The notes beneath the pieces are model-generated. The model saw only the letters and a list, made by a program, of their open reading frames with translations, did no database searches and was not told the DNA's origin. From contig NZ_KE383988.1 of NCBI RefSeq assembly GCF_000423185.1, forward strand, positions 68,817 through 132,816: DNA of 64,000 nt, in the 5' to 3' direction. The position numbers and the translations under genes were made by a program. Position 1 is the first letter of the stretch; every line of letters starts with the position of its first letter. Of the stretch, positions 36,279 through 44,615 are shown piece after piece. Origin of the DNA: Inquilinus limosus DSM 16000. Lineage in GTDB: Bacteria > Pseudomonadota > Alphaproteobacteria > DSM-16000 > Inquilinaceae.

Positions 36279-37036
36279 CCGAGGGCGAGGCCCGCCGGCC
36301 CCGCTCGATCGCCGCCCTGATCGTCCTCGGGGCGGCGGCCCTCGCGGTGTTCGTCGGCCTGCTGGCGCTCGGCACCTGGCAGGTCGAACGGCGGGCCTGG
36401 AAGCACGAGCTGATCGCCCGGGTCGACCAGCGCGTCGGCGCCGAGCCGGTGGCGCCGCCGGGCCCGGCCGACTGGGCAAAGGTCAACGCCGCCGCCGACG
36501 AGTACCGCCATGTCCGCATCTCCGGCCGCTTCCTGAACGACCGCGAGGCCCAGGTCGTCGCCTCGACGGCGAAAGGCAGCGGCTATTGGGTGATGACGCC
36601 GCTGCAGACGGCGGACGGCTCGGTGATCCTGGTCAATCGCGGCTTCGTGCCGAACGAGAACCGCGACCCGGCGACCCGGGCGGCGGGGCAGGTCGACGGC
36701 CCGGTTTCAGTCACCGGCCTCCTGCGCATGACCGAGCCCAAGGGCGGCTTCCTGCGCTCGAACGAGCCGGCGGCGGAGCGCTGGTATTCCCGCGACGTCG
36801 CCGCGATCGCCGCCGCCCGCGGGCTCACGAACGTCGCCCCCTATTTCATCGATGCCGACGCCACGCCCAACCCGGGCGGGCTGCCGATCGGCGGCCTGAC
36901 CGTCATCTCCTTCCCGGACAACCACCTGGTCTACGCCGTCACCTGGTACGGGCTGGCGGCGCTGCTGGCCTTCGGCGTGGTCCGCGCGATCCGGTCGGAG
37001 CGCCGCGCCCGGCGGGAACAGGCCGCGGCGGGCTGA
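36275..37036 (+). CDS. SURF1 family protein
   Basis: 253 residues. Two membrane helices, at about 12-35 and near 222-240, flank a periplasmic domain with the SURF1 signatures GTWQVERRAWK, YRHVRISGRF, VNRGFVPNENRD and a late YAVTWYGLA. SURF1 helps insert heme a/o into heme-copper oxidases. The GTG 36275 start is in a GTGA overlap with cyoD, which fixes the reading frame. No cyoE (heme O synthase) follows within the window, which is unusual for a bo3 operon; cyoE may be elsewhere. Confidence 0.93.
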   Translation: MTEGEARRPRSIAALIVLGAAALAVFVGLLALGTWQVERRAWKHELIARVDQRVGAEPVAPPGPADWAKVNAAADEYRHVRISGRFLNDREAQVVASTAKGSGYWVMTPLQTADGSVILVNRGFVPNENRDPATRAAGQVDGPVSVTGLLRMTEPKGGFLRSNEPAAERWYSRDVAAIAAARGLTNVAPYFIDADATPNPGGLPIGGLTVISFPDNHLVYAVTWYGLAALLAFGVVRAIRSERRARREQAAAG

Positions 37037-37199
37037 CGGGGCGCCGGGCAGGGGCCGCGCATGGCCGCTCCCCACCCGGCGGCGCTTCTCCCCCCTGCTG
37101 CCGTGCTCTACCGTCCATCAGGCCGTCGCGGGAGGCGACGGCGATGCGACGGAGGAGGGGCCCTGGCTCCCCTCCGCCCCACGACCGCACGAGGTTCTG

Positions 37200-38630
37200 A
37201 TGGCGCACGAATTGCAGTTCTACATCGACGGCGAATGGGTCGACCCGATCACGCCGAAGACGCTCGACGTGATCGATCCCTCGACCGAGGAGCCCTTCGC
37301 CCAGATCTCGCTCGGCTCCGCGGCCGATGTCGACCGCGCGGTGGCGGCGGCGAAGCGGGCCTTCCCGGCCTTCGCCCGCACCAGCCGCGAGGAGCGCCTG
37401 GCCCTGCTGCGCCGGATCCTGGAGATCTACAAGCGCCGCGCCCCCGACATCGCGCTGGCCGTGTCGCGCGAGATGGGCGCGCCGCGGAAGTTCGCGCTCG
37501 ATTCCCAGACCTGGGCCGGCGAGGCGCACCTGACCCGGATCATCGAGGCGCTGGAGACCTTCCAGTTCGAGCGGCCCAAGGGCACGTCGATGGTGGTGAA
37601 GGAGCCGGTCGGCGTGGTCGGCATGATCACCCCGTGGAACTGGCCCCTGAACCAGATCACCTGCAAGGTCGGCCCGGCGCTGGCCGCCGGCTGCACCATG
37701 GTGCTGAAGCCGAGCGAGATCGCGCCGCTGGACGCCATCATCTTCGCCGAGATCCTGCACGAGGCCGGCGTGCCGAAGGGCGTGTTCAACCTGGTGAACG
37801 GCGACGGGCCCACGGTCGGCGCTGCGATCTCCAGCCATCCCGACGTCGACATGGTGTCCTTCACCGGATCCACCCGCGCCGGCATCCTGGTGGCCAAGGC
37901 CGCGGCCGACACGGTCAAGCGGGTGCACCAGGAGCTGGGCGGCAAGTCGGCCAACATCATCCTGCCGGATGCGGACCTGAAGCGGGCGGTGACCAAGGGC
38001 GTCGCCGGCTGCTTCGGCAACAGCGGCCAGTCCTGCAACGCCCCCACCCGAATGTTCGTGCCGCTCGACCGTGAGGACGAGGCGATCGGCTACGCCAAGG
38101 CGGCGGCCGAGAGCTTCAAGGTCGGCCCGGCCGACGCGCCGGACACCATGCTCGGGCCGGTGGTCAGCCAGCTGCAGTACGACAAGATCCAGCGCCTGAT
38201 CGAGAGCGGCATCGCCGAGGGGGCGGAGCTGGTGGCCGGCGGCCCCGGCCGGCCAGAGGGGCTGAACCGCGGCTATTTCGTCCGCCCGACCGTCTTCGCC
38301 CGGGTGACGCCGGACATGACGATCGCACGCGAGGAGATCTTCGGCCCGGTGCTGTCGATCCTGACCTACGAGACCGAGGCGCAGGCGATCGAACTCGCCA
38401 ACGACACCCCCTACGGCCTGGCCGCCTATGTCCAGTCGGGCAGCCTGGAGCGGGCGCGCAAGGTGGCGTCGCAGCTGCGCGTCGGCAATGTCCACATCAA
38501 CTACCCGGCCTGGGACACCGCCGCGCCCTTCGGCGGCTACAAGCAGTCGGGCAACGGCCGGGAATACGCCGAGTTCGGCCTCGAGGAGTTCCTCGAGATC
38601 AAGGGCGTGATCGGCTACGAGGCCGCCTGA
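37200..38630 (+). CDS. NAD(P)-dependent aldehyde dehydrogenase
   Basis: 476 residues. Catalytic Cys279 (NSGQSCNAPT), general base Glu245 (QELGGKS), stabilising Asn147 (PWNWPL) and a FTGSTRAG nucleotide region are present. It oxidises an aldehyde to acid; the substrate is unknown. The gap of 163 bases after SURF1 holds inverted repeats and a likely promoter. A strong hairpin (38637-38666) follows the stop codon, suggesting a monocistronic unit. Confidence 0.93.
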   Translation: MAHELQFYIDGEWVDPITPKTLDVIDPSTEEPFAQISLGSAADVDRAVAAAKRAFPAFARTSREERLALLRRILEIYKRRAPDIALAVSREMGAPRKFALDSQTWAGEAHLTRIIEALETFQFERPKGTSMVVKEPVGVVGMITPWNWPLNQITCKVGPALAAGCTMVLKPSEIAPLDAIIFAEILHEAGVPKGVFNLVNGDGPTVGAAISSHPDVDMVSFTGSTRAGILVAKAAADTVKRVHQELGGKSANIILPDADLKRAVTKGVAGCFGNSGQSCNAPTRMFVPLDREDEAIGYAKAAAESFKVGPADAPDTMLGPVVSQLQYDKIQRLIESGIAEGAELVAGGPGRPEGLNRGYFVRPTVFARVTPDMTIAREEIFGPVLSILTYETEAQAIELANDTPYGLAAYVQSGSLERARKVASQLRVGNVHINYPAWDTAAPFGGYKQSGNGREYAEFGLEEFLEIKGVIGYEAA

Positions 38631-38636
38631 GTCCTT

Positions 38637-38666
38637 GCCGGAGCCTTCCTGCGGGAGGGCTCCGGC
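38637..38666. terminator. Terminator-like hairpin after the aldehyde dehydrogenase gene
   Basis: GCCGGAGCC pairs with GGCTCCGGC around a 12-base loop that can itself pair (TTCC/GGGA). No U run follows. The perfect stem just after a stop codon supports a transcript-end role. Confidence 0.55.
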
Positions 38667-38696
38667 CCGTCTCGGCACCCCGACCCGGTGCTGCGG

Positions 38697-38760
38697 CGCC
38701 TGCGATTTCTATAATTTTACGACAATTTTGCAGTAATAAATCGAAACCATGCGGTAAGGA
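38697..38760. promoter_or_regulatory. AT-rich promoter-like stretch upstream of the 38861 gene
   Basis: A run such as ATTTCTATAATTTTACGACA in a 70% GC neighbourhood, about 100-160 bases upstream of the orphan gene. It likely carries the promoter; elements were not resolved further. Confidence 0.4.
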
Positions 38761-38860
38761 TTCGGACGTATTCTCGGCCACAACCCATACGTGCTGTCCG
38801 CGTCGGCGGCACACCCGATTGCGGCCCTCCGCGGCATCGGGGTGGGACCTGGAGGTCGAT

Positions 38861-39790
38861 GTGTCCTTGACGCTTGCTCTGCGTTCTCTCTTCCGCGCGG
38901 CTGGCCGTGAGCGCGCCACCGAGGCAGTCCGGACCGAGGAGTGCCTGGCGCCGTTCAGCCCGGTCCGGCTCGGCGACTGGCTTGCCCTGGCGGCTGCGGC
39001 CGGGGTCGCGGCCGTGCCCGCCCTTCGGCTCGGTGACATCGCGGCGTTCGACCTGGCCTCGCTGGCCGGCGACTCGGAGGATCCGGTCAGCGCCGATGGC
39101 CATGCGGCCGTGCAGCGCCTGACCGCAGCCCTGCGGGACGCCCCGGCGGCGAGCGTCCTGCGCTGGGACATCGGCTGCCTGGAGATCACGCGGGCGGCGG
39201 CGAAGGCCGGTCGCCGGCCGGAGGGGGCGGAGCGCGGCTACAGCGTGTTCCGCGGCCGGGTCCATCCCTGCTTTCGCGACGCGCGGCTGGCGCGGCAGGC
39301 GATCCTGTGGCCGCAGCCACGGGTCGCGGCGTGGCTGAGGCCCTGGATCGAGCCGCGCAAGATCGCCGGCGACACGCGGCCGCATCCGGAGGCGTGGCGG
39401 ATCTTCCTGGGCGCGGACGGGATCATCGCCGCGTCGCTGGTCCATCCGGAAGCGCCGGTGGCGCCGGAATGGCTTGCCGGATCCGGCTGCGGCCCGGCGC
39501 TGGCGGCGGCCCGGCGCCTGTTCGACCGGATGCGGGCGGAACATGTCCTGCGGCGGCTGCAGGGCGATCCGGCGCGGCCGGACGGGATCCTCTTCACGCT
39601 GGACTTCCTGATCGACGAAACCGGACGGGCGCTGCTTCTCGACGGCGCTCCGGCACCGGCCGACGACCGGACGCGACCGTCCTGGCGCTGCTGCTTCCGG
39701 CCCGAGGCCGGGCTGGCCGGCATCGCCGTCGGTGACGGCCGGGTGCTGACCCTGCCGCAGCCGGACGAAGGAAGCGCCGCGGCCGCCTGA
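38861..39790 (+). CDS. Orphan protein of unknown function
   Basis: 309 residues, no signal peptide or membrane helix, rich in Arg, Ala, Leu and Trp. I do not recognise a family. Visible blocks are LRWDIGCLEIT, a YSVFRGRVHPCFRDARLA stretch, EAWRIFLG, and a late ILFTLDFLIDETGRALLLDG that resembles the final beta strands of an ATP-grasp (a DxxxxxxG pattern), but evidence is thin. GTG 38861 has a GGAGG site about 6 bases upstream; a TTG 42 bases earlier is weaker. An AT-rich promoter-like stretch precedes it. Confidence 0.65.
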   Translation: MSLTLALRSLFRAAGRERATEAVRTEECLAPFSPVRLGDWLALAAAAGVAAVPALRLGDIAAFDLASLAGDSEDPVSADGHAAVQRLTAALRDAPAASVLRWDIGCLEITRAAAKAGRRPEGAERGYSVFRGRVHPCFRDARLARQAILWPQPRVAAWLRPWIEPRKIAGDTRPHPEAWRIFLGADGIIAASLVHPEAPVAPEWLAGSGCGPALAAARRLFDRMRAEHVLRRLQGDPARPDGILFTLDFLIDETGRALLLDGAPAPADDRTRPSWRCCFRPEAGLAGIAVGDGRVLTLPQPDEGSAAAA

Positions 39791-40039
39791 AGGCGCGGCT
39801 CAGGCGGTGCGGCGGGATCTCTGGCTGCCGGCGCGCCGGCGAAGCTTCTGGGCCCCCAGCCCCTGGGCCTTGGCATAGGCCGATTTCGACCGGGCATAGC
39901 CATGGTGGTCACCAACACGGTGAAGGAGGTGATCTTCTCGCTGAATGCAGGTGGCGCCGTGCTGCTGCTGAAGAATGGCGGCCAGATGCGCTCGGCCGAG
40001 GTGGGTCCGCTGAAGCCGCCGGGTCCGCCGCCCGAAAGC
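39791..40039. other. Intergenic stretch with possible coding remnant on the minus strand
   Basis: On the minus strand two overlapping frames read open. One gives a basic tail YARSKSAYAKAQGLGAQKLR that ends at a stop, the other a SAERIWPPFF-type peptide that runs into the orphan gene. Neither has a good start or a recognised family. A decayed gene is possible, chance coding in GC-rich DNA as well. Confidence 0.3.
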
Positions 40040-40474
40040 TCAGTAGTTTGCCAAGAAGGCGGCAAAGCAACGGTCGTGAAGGGCGCGGTTCGCCTCGACG
40101 GTGTTGGCTTGGCCGGATTCAGTGCCGTCGGCCAGACAACTCCCAAGATCAGCTCCGGGCTTCTCCTTGCAGCCGGCCTTGAGATAGGCCGAGATCTGGG
40201 CGTGCATGAAGTCGGAGTGAGCTTTGCTGTCGTGCCGATATGCGGGATCGCCGATGAGCTTGTCCCAGATTTCCTGATCCCGCGTCGACAGGGTCTGCAT
40301 TGTTGAGCGGCAGATCTCGGGAATCCTGATGCCCTGGACCCCTGCGGTCTGGCCGGAAGCCGGCGGCGTGGTGGTTGTTAGCATCTTCGTTCCGTTCTCG
40401 CTGCCCTGACAGGCAGCGAGGGCAAGAGCCACGACGATAGCCCTGCTCCGTGTGAGCGCAGATTTTCGATCCAT
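40040..40474 (-). CDS. Small lipoprotein of unknown function
   Basis: 144 residues. An N-terminal signal MDRKSALTRSR then VVALALAAC gives a lipobox with Cys near residue 21, so the mature protein is an envelope lipoprotein. Three further cysteines (ICRST, GCKEK, GSCLAD, DRCFAA region) could pair. No known domain; distant similarity to periplasmic lysozyme-inhibitor-like or DUF-type lipoproteins cannot be judged. The start at 40474 is chosen for the GGGGGAAC ribosome site and the signal peptide; the in-frame start 93 bases upstream lacks both. Confidence 0.65.
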   Translation of the reverse strand: MDRKSALTRSRAIVVALALAACQGSENGTKMLTTTTPPASGQTAGVQGIRIPEICRSTMQTLSTRDQEIWDKLIGDPAYRHDSKAHSDFMHAQISAYLKAGCKEKPGADLGSCLADGTESGQANTVEANRALHDRCFAAFLANY

Positions 40475-40829
40475 GGTGTTCCCCCGGTGTCGGCGCATCG
40501 ATGCGCCGCACTCGGGAACGATATCGTACGGGGAAGTCACTGTCGCCGCCGTGACGCGCCAGGGCAATCGCCTGAAGCGCCTACAGTGGCAAAAAGCGCG
40601 GTCCGATTGCCTCTCCCGCTTGCGGGAGAGGTCGGAGACGCGAAGCGGCTCCGGGTGAGGGGATTTTGTCGAGGCCGGGACCTGCCCTCACCCGGACATC
40701 CTGGCGGATGTCCGGCCTTTCCCGCGTCCGGCGGGAGAGGCAACGCAATGGTCCGGACCGGATAGATCGTGGACAGAATGGACCAGAATATCCCACGGCT
40801 TTCAAGCGATTGCCCTGCGTGACGCGCCC
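40475..40829. other. Gene-free interval with family D repeat
   Basis: The 355 bases between the lipoprotein and dehydratase genes contain a family D palindrome at 40606-40743. The promoter of the lipoprotein gene should be in 40475-40600. I see no other gene. Confidence 0.6.
40606..40743. repeat. Palindromic repeat (family D)
   Basis: ATTGCCTCTCCCGC, a nested GCGGGAGAGG hairpin, GGGTGAGGGG, then CCCTCACCCGG and a degenerate GGGAGAGGCAAC mirror the element at 7728-7928 on a shorter scale. Confidence 0.8.
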
Positions 40830-41774
40830 TCATCGGTCGAAATCGACCGCGGTGGTGTTGCCGCCGCTGACCACGACGCCGACCCGCTCGCCCGCGGCCG
40901 GCCGGTAGCGGCCCGACAGCAGCGCCGCGAAGGCAGCGGCGCCACCCGGCTCGGCGACGACGCGCAGCCCCTGCCACAGCGCGCGTTGGGCCTCGCGGAT
41001 CGCCTCGTCGGTGACCAGGACCGCGGCCGAGACGTGCCGCCGCACCACCGGGAAGACCAGCTCGCCGATCCGCTTCGGCGCCAGGGAATCGGCGGCGATG
41101 CCGCCGGTCTCGGCGTCGACCGGCCGCCCCGCCTCGAAGGCGCGGTGCAGGGTGGGCGAGGCCTCGGGCTCGATGCCGACGACCTTGGTCCGGCCGGCGT
41201 ACCAGGCGGCGATGCCGCCGATCAGGCCGCCGCCGCCGACCCCGACCAGCACGGTGTCGAGGTCCGGCGCCTGGTCCTCCAGCTCCAGCGCCAGCGTGCC
41301 CTGACCCAGCATGGTCTCGGCCTGGTCGAAGGCGTGGACCGAGAGGGCGCCGGAGGCCACGGCCCAGGCCTCGCAGGCGGCCAGCGCGTCGGCGTAGCGG
41401 TCGCCGCCGACCACCAGATCGGCGCCGGTGCGGCGGATCCGTTCGATCTTGGCGGGCGAGGAGATGCCGGGCACGAAGATCCGCGCCGGCAGGCCCAGCG
41501 ACGCCGCGGCATGGGCCACCGCCGCGCCGTGATTGCCGCCGGAGGCCGCGGCGACCCCGATCGCCGGCACCGCGCGGGTCAGCAGGTTGGCGAAGGCGCC
41601 GCGGGTCTTGAACGACCCGGCGTGCTGCAGCAGCTCCAGCTTGAAGGTGATCGGCCCGGCGTCGACGCCGAAATCGCGCCCGGCCGCCTCGATCACCGGC
41701 GTCCGCCGGATATGCGGCCGGATGACCGGTTCGATTCGTGCGATGCTGTCCCGGTCCACCCGCGTCTCGGCCAT
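40830..41774 (-). CDS. Threonine/serine dehydratase-like PLP enzyme
   Basis: 314 residues, fold II PLP enzyme. Schiff-base Lys56 in SFKTRGA, phosphate-binding SGGNHGAA, and GVGGGGLIGG. It converts serine/threonine (or an analogue such as hydroxy-aspartate) to a keto acid plus ammonia. It has no C-terminal ACT domain, so it is of the catabolic or serine racemase-like short type. A promoter likely lies in the 41775-41903 interval. It stands alone. Confidence 0.9.
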   Translation of the reverse strand: MAETRVDRDSIARIEPVIRPHIRRTPVIEAAGRDFGVDAGPITFKLELLQHAGSFKTRGAFANLLTRAVPAIGVAAASGGNHGAAVAHAAASLGLPARIFVPGISSPAKIERIRRTGADLVVGGDRYADALAACEAWAVASGALSVHAFDQAETMLGQGTLALELEDQAPDLDTVLVGVGGGGLIGGIAAWYAGRTKVVGIEPEASPTLHRAFEAGRPVDAETGGIAADSLAPKRIGELVFPVVRRHVSAAVLVTDEAIREAQRALWQGLRVVAEPGGAAAFAALLSGRYRPAAGERVGVVVSGGNTTAVDFDR

Positions 41775-41903
41775 TGTCGTCTCTCCCTGGTTTCGGATCG
41801 GCCTGTCGGTCAGATACTTCGTCGCATTGCTAATTCCCTATGGGCCCGAACGCAACAGGCGTGTCGTGCAGTCTGGGCAGGACTCTTTTTGGAACACCCC
41901 ATC

Positions 41904-41989
41904 CGTCATTGCGAGGAGGCGAAGCCGACGAAGCAATCCAGAAGCCGGTGCGAGTGGCCCTGGATTGCTTCGCTGCGCTCGCAATGACG
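41904..41989. repeat. REP-like palindromic repeat (family C)
   Basis: CGTCATTGCGAGGAGGCGAAGCC on the left (first 20 shown in part) mirrors CTGCGCTCGCAATGACG on the right, and GAAGCAATCCAG mirrors CTGGATTGCTTC. Same unit as 17868-17949, in opposite orientation. Confidence 0.85.
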
Positions 41990-42029
41990 ATGTTGGGAGT
42001 TCCGGAAAAGTCCTGGACCGTCGCTCGGC

Positions 42030-42683
42030 CTAGCGCGTCAGCGAGTGGACGAAGTCGCTGATGCCGCTCAGCGTGATCTGCGTGCCGACGCACAGCAGCA
42101 GGAAGGCCATCAGCCGCGACAGCACGCGGACCTGGGACTGGCCGAGCAGGGCGACCAGCCGGTCGGCCGAGGCATAGGCGATCCAGACGCCGATCGCGAT
42201 CACCAGCGCCGCCGCCGAGGCGCCGAGCACGAAGGGCAGGAAGCTCGGCTGCCCGACCGGCAGGTTCGAGCCGATCGCGATGGCGACGGAGATCGTGCCG
42301 GGCCCGGTGGTGAAGGGCATGGTCAGCGGGTAGAAGGCGACCGAATCGATGCCCTCCGCCTCCGACGCCTGCTGCTGCTTGCGCTCCTCCTGCTGCTCCG
42401 GCGACTGCAGCAGCCGCCAGGCGCTGGCGGCGACGATCAGCCCGCCGGCGATGCGCAGGGCGGACAGGCTGATGCCGAAGAAGCTCAGGACATAGGCGCC
42501 GCCCCACAGCGCGCCGAGCATGACGAGGGCGGAGTAGACCCCGATCATCCGCGCCAGCTGCAGCCGCTCCGCATGCGACCGGTCGGCGGTGATCTGGCTG
42601 AAGATCAGGGCGGCACCGATCGGGTTGACGATCGAGAACAGGGCCGAGAGGGTGAGCAGAAAGGTCTGGATCGAACCGCTCAT
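42030..42683 (-). CDS. MarC family integral membrane protein
   Basis: 217 residues with six hydrophobic helices. MarC signatures include LFSIVNPIGAALIF near the N-terminus, AGGLIVAASAWRLL, and FYPLTMPFTTGPGTISVAIA. The cytoplasmic loop is long and Gln/Glu-rich (SPEQQEERKQQQASEAEG). MarC proteins have no confirmed transport activity. Start 42683 is selected because GGAG lies about 6 bases upstream and homology starts there; longer in-frame starts exist. Divergent to the PhyH-like gene. Confidence 0.9.
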   Translation of the reverse strand: MSGSIQTFLLTLSALFSIVNPIGAALIFSQITADRSHAERLQLARMIGVYSALVMLGALWGGAYVLSFFGISLSALRIAGGLIVAASAWRLLQSPEQQEERKQQQASEAEGIDSVAFYPLTMPFTTGPGTISVAIAIGSNLPVGQPSFLPFVLGASAAALVIAIGVWIAYASADRLVALLGQSQVRVLSRLMAFLLLCVGTQITLSGISDFVHSLTR

Positions 42684-42780
42684 CCGCGACTCCGGTTGGC
42701 TGCCGACAGCCTGACCGATCTGCCGGGCGTGCTGCAACTCCGGGTGTTGCGCCGCGAGCCCCCGTCGCCTTAGCTGAGGC

Positions 42781-43476
42781 ATGCCTTCTCCCGACTGGCC
42801 CGATCCGGATGTGCTGCGTTTCGTTCCGCATGGCGCGCGACGCCTGCGGTCGGCGATGACGCAAGCCGAGCTGTGCCGCCTCGACGCCGCGCTCGCCGGC
42901 ATGCCGACGGATCGCGCCGGCATCAGGCTGCGAGGCATCGCCGGCCTGCGGCCCCTTCTGGCGAAGGATGGGCCCGTCGGCGCTGCGGCCGCCTCGATCC
43001 TGGGCGGCGAATCGCGTCCGGTCAGGGCGATCCTGTTCGACAAGACGCCGGCCGCCAATTGGTCGCTCGCCTGGCATCAGGACCGCACCGTGGCCGTGGC
43101 GCGCCGCGTCGAGGTCGAAGGCTTCGGGCCCTGGACGGTGAAGGACGGCCAGCTCCACGTCGCCCCGCCCTTCGGCGTGCTGGCCGGCATGGTGACGCTG
43201 CGTGTCCATCTCGACCCGGTGCCCATCACCAATGCCCCGCTGCTGGTTGCGCCCGGATCGCATCGGTTCGGCCGCATCGCGGAGGCGGAGGTGGCGGATG
43301 TCGTCGGGCGGTGCGGCACAGCGGCCTGCCTCGCGGACGCCGGCGACATCTGGCTGTACGCGACAGCGATACTGCATGCGTCGGAGGCGGCTCGGAAGCC
43401 TGCGCGCCGCAGGGTCCTGCAGGTGGATTTCGCAGCCGGCGAGCTGCCGGGCGGGCTGGAATGGTCTGGGGTCTGA
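42781..43476 (+). CDS. Phytanoyl-CoA dioxygenase (PhyH) family-like protein
   Basis: 231 residues. Fe(II) triad likely H99, D101 (AWHQDRT) and H199 (YATAILHASE), with Arg about 209-210 for 2-oxoglutarate. It lacks the long N-terminal part of some members. PhyH-like enzymes hydroxylate small molecules, lipids or secondary metabolites; the substrate is unknown. Starts 97 bases from the divergent marC. It is followed by the CPT-like kinase after 45 bases. Confidence 0.8.
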   Translation: MPSPDWPDPDVLRFVPHGARRLRSAMTQAELCRLDAALAGMPTDRAGIRLRGIAGLRPLLAKDGPVGAAAASILGGESRPVRAILFDKTPAANWSLAWHQDRTVAVARRVEVEGFGPWTVKDGQLHVAPPFGVLAGMVTLRVHLDPVPITNAPLLVAPGSHRFGRIAEAEVADVVGRCGTAACLADAGDIWLYATAILHASEAARKPARRRVLQVDFAAGELPGGLEWSGV

Positions 43477-43521
43477 GCCGAGAGGCCCCAGCCGGATCAT
43501 CGTTGAAGTGAGGCCAGGCCG

Positions 43522-44163
43522 ATGACGCAGGTGACGGAGCCGGGATGGATCGTCGTCCTCAACGGGGCGCCACGATCGGGGAAGTCGAGCATCGTCGCGG
43601 CGATCCAGGACGGATTCGACGGCCCGTGGATGAATCTGGGCGTCGACGTCCACGCCCGGCATGTAACGCCGCCGCGCTACCGGCCCGGGATCGGGCTGCG
43701 GCCCGGCGGCGAGCGGCCGGAGATCGAGGCCTGGGTCCCGGTATTCTATGCCGCGCTCTATGACGCGGTCGCCGCCCACAGCCGTGCCGGGCTGAACGTG
43801 GTGGTCGATGTCGGGCATCACGAGGCGCACGCCGCGCCTCACGGCATCCTGCGCGACTGCGCCCGGCGCCTGGCGGGGCTGCCGGCGCTCCTGGTCGGCG
43901 TGCGCTGCCCGGTGGAGGAGATCATGCGCCGGCGGCTGGCCGGGCAGCCGGGGCGGGAGGGCGAATACGTCACCGGCTCGGCGGCCGAACCGGTGCCAGA
44001 GGCGGTCCTGCGCTGGCAGCGTGAGGTGCACCGCCCCGGGATCTACGACCTGGAGGTCGACACGGCGCGGCTGAATCCGGAGGACTGCGCCGCGGCGATC
44101 CGCCGGCGCCTCGACGACCCGACGCCGCCCTCGGCCTTCCGTCGGCTGGCGGAGCAGGCCTGA
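43522..44163 (+). CDS. Chloramphenicol phosphotransferase-like P-loop kinase
   Basis: 213 residues. Walker A GAPRSGKSS (15-23), then WMNLGVDVHARHVTPPRY with the family's Asp, VVVDVGHHEAH, and a late CPVEEIMRRR. This family phosphorylates small molecules or antibiotics; CPT of Streptomyces modifies chloramphenicol. The function here is unknown and need not be resistance. Located 45 bases after the PhyH-like gene and 100 bases before the ABM-like gene on the same strand. Confidence 0.8.
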   Translation: MTQVTEPGWIVVLNGAPRSGKSSIVAAIQDGFDGPWMNLGVDVHARHVTPPRYRPGIGLRPGGERPEIEAWVPVFYAALYDAVAAHSRAGLNVVVDVGHHEAHAAPHGILRDCARRLAGLPALLVGVRCPVEEIMRRRLAGQPGREGEYVTGSAAEPVPEAVLRWQREVHRPGIYDLEVDTARLNPEDCAAAIRRRLDDPTPPSAFRRLAEQA

Positions 44164-44263
44164 TCGGTGCGGTTCCGAGCCTGCCGTGCAATTTCCGCCA
44201 ATACGGGGGGGGCCGCCAGGACCCAACTGGACTTGGGTGTCATGCGATCCAAAGGAGAAGCTG

Positions 44264-44602
44264 ATGATCGCGCGCGTGTGGCGAGGCTGGGCGTCGACCG
44301 TGGAGACGGCGGATCTCTACGAGGCGTTCCTGCGCTCGGAGTTCCTGCCCGCGGCCCATGCGATCGACGGGTATCGCGGGGCTTCGGTTCTGTGTCGCCC
44401 CGCCGGGGCGGAGATCGAGTTCATGACCGTGACGTATTTCGACTCGCTGGAGGCCATCCGGCGCTTCGCCGGCGACGACCTCGAGGCGGCGCATGTCGCG
44501 CCGCGGGCCCGGGAGCTGCTGGACCGCTTCGACGCCCGCTGCCTGCATTTCGACCTGGCGATCCAGGATCTGCCGGGCGGGGCGATCCGAAGCGGCGCAT
44601 GA
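44264..44602 (+). CDS. ABM-like small ferredoxin-fold protein
   Basis: 112 residues. It has the antibiotic biosynthesis monooxygenase (ABM) domain pattern: MIARVWRGWAS, ADLYEAFLRSEFLPAA, GASVLCRP, IEFMTVTYFDSLEAIRRFAG. Such proteins are dimeric oxygenases or heme-degrading-like folds without a fixed role. ATG 44264 has an AAGGAG site upstream. Same strand as the CPT-like kinase gene but convergent with the C45 hydrolase. Confidence 0.75.
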   Translation: MIARVWRGWASTVETADLYEAFLRSEFLPAAHAIDGYRGASVLCRPAGAEIEFMTVTYFDSLEAIRRFAGDDLEAAHVAPRARELLDRFDARCLHFDLAIQDLPGGAIRSGA

Positions 44603-44615
44603 TCCGGTCCGGCGC

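Noticed and set aside
39902-40306. Plus-strand open frame antisense to the lipoprotein gene
   Set aside because: No ribosome site or family match; the minus-strand lipoprotein with lipobox is the better gene.
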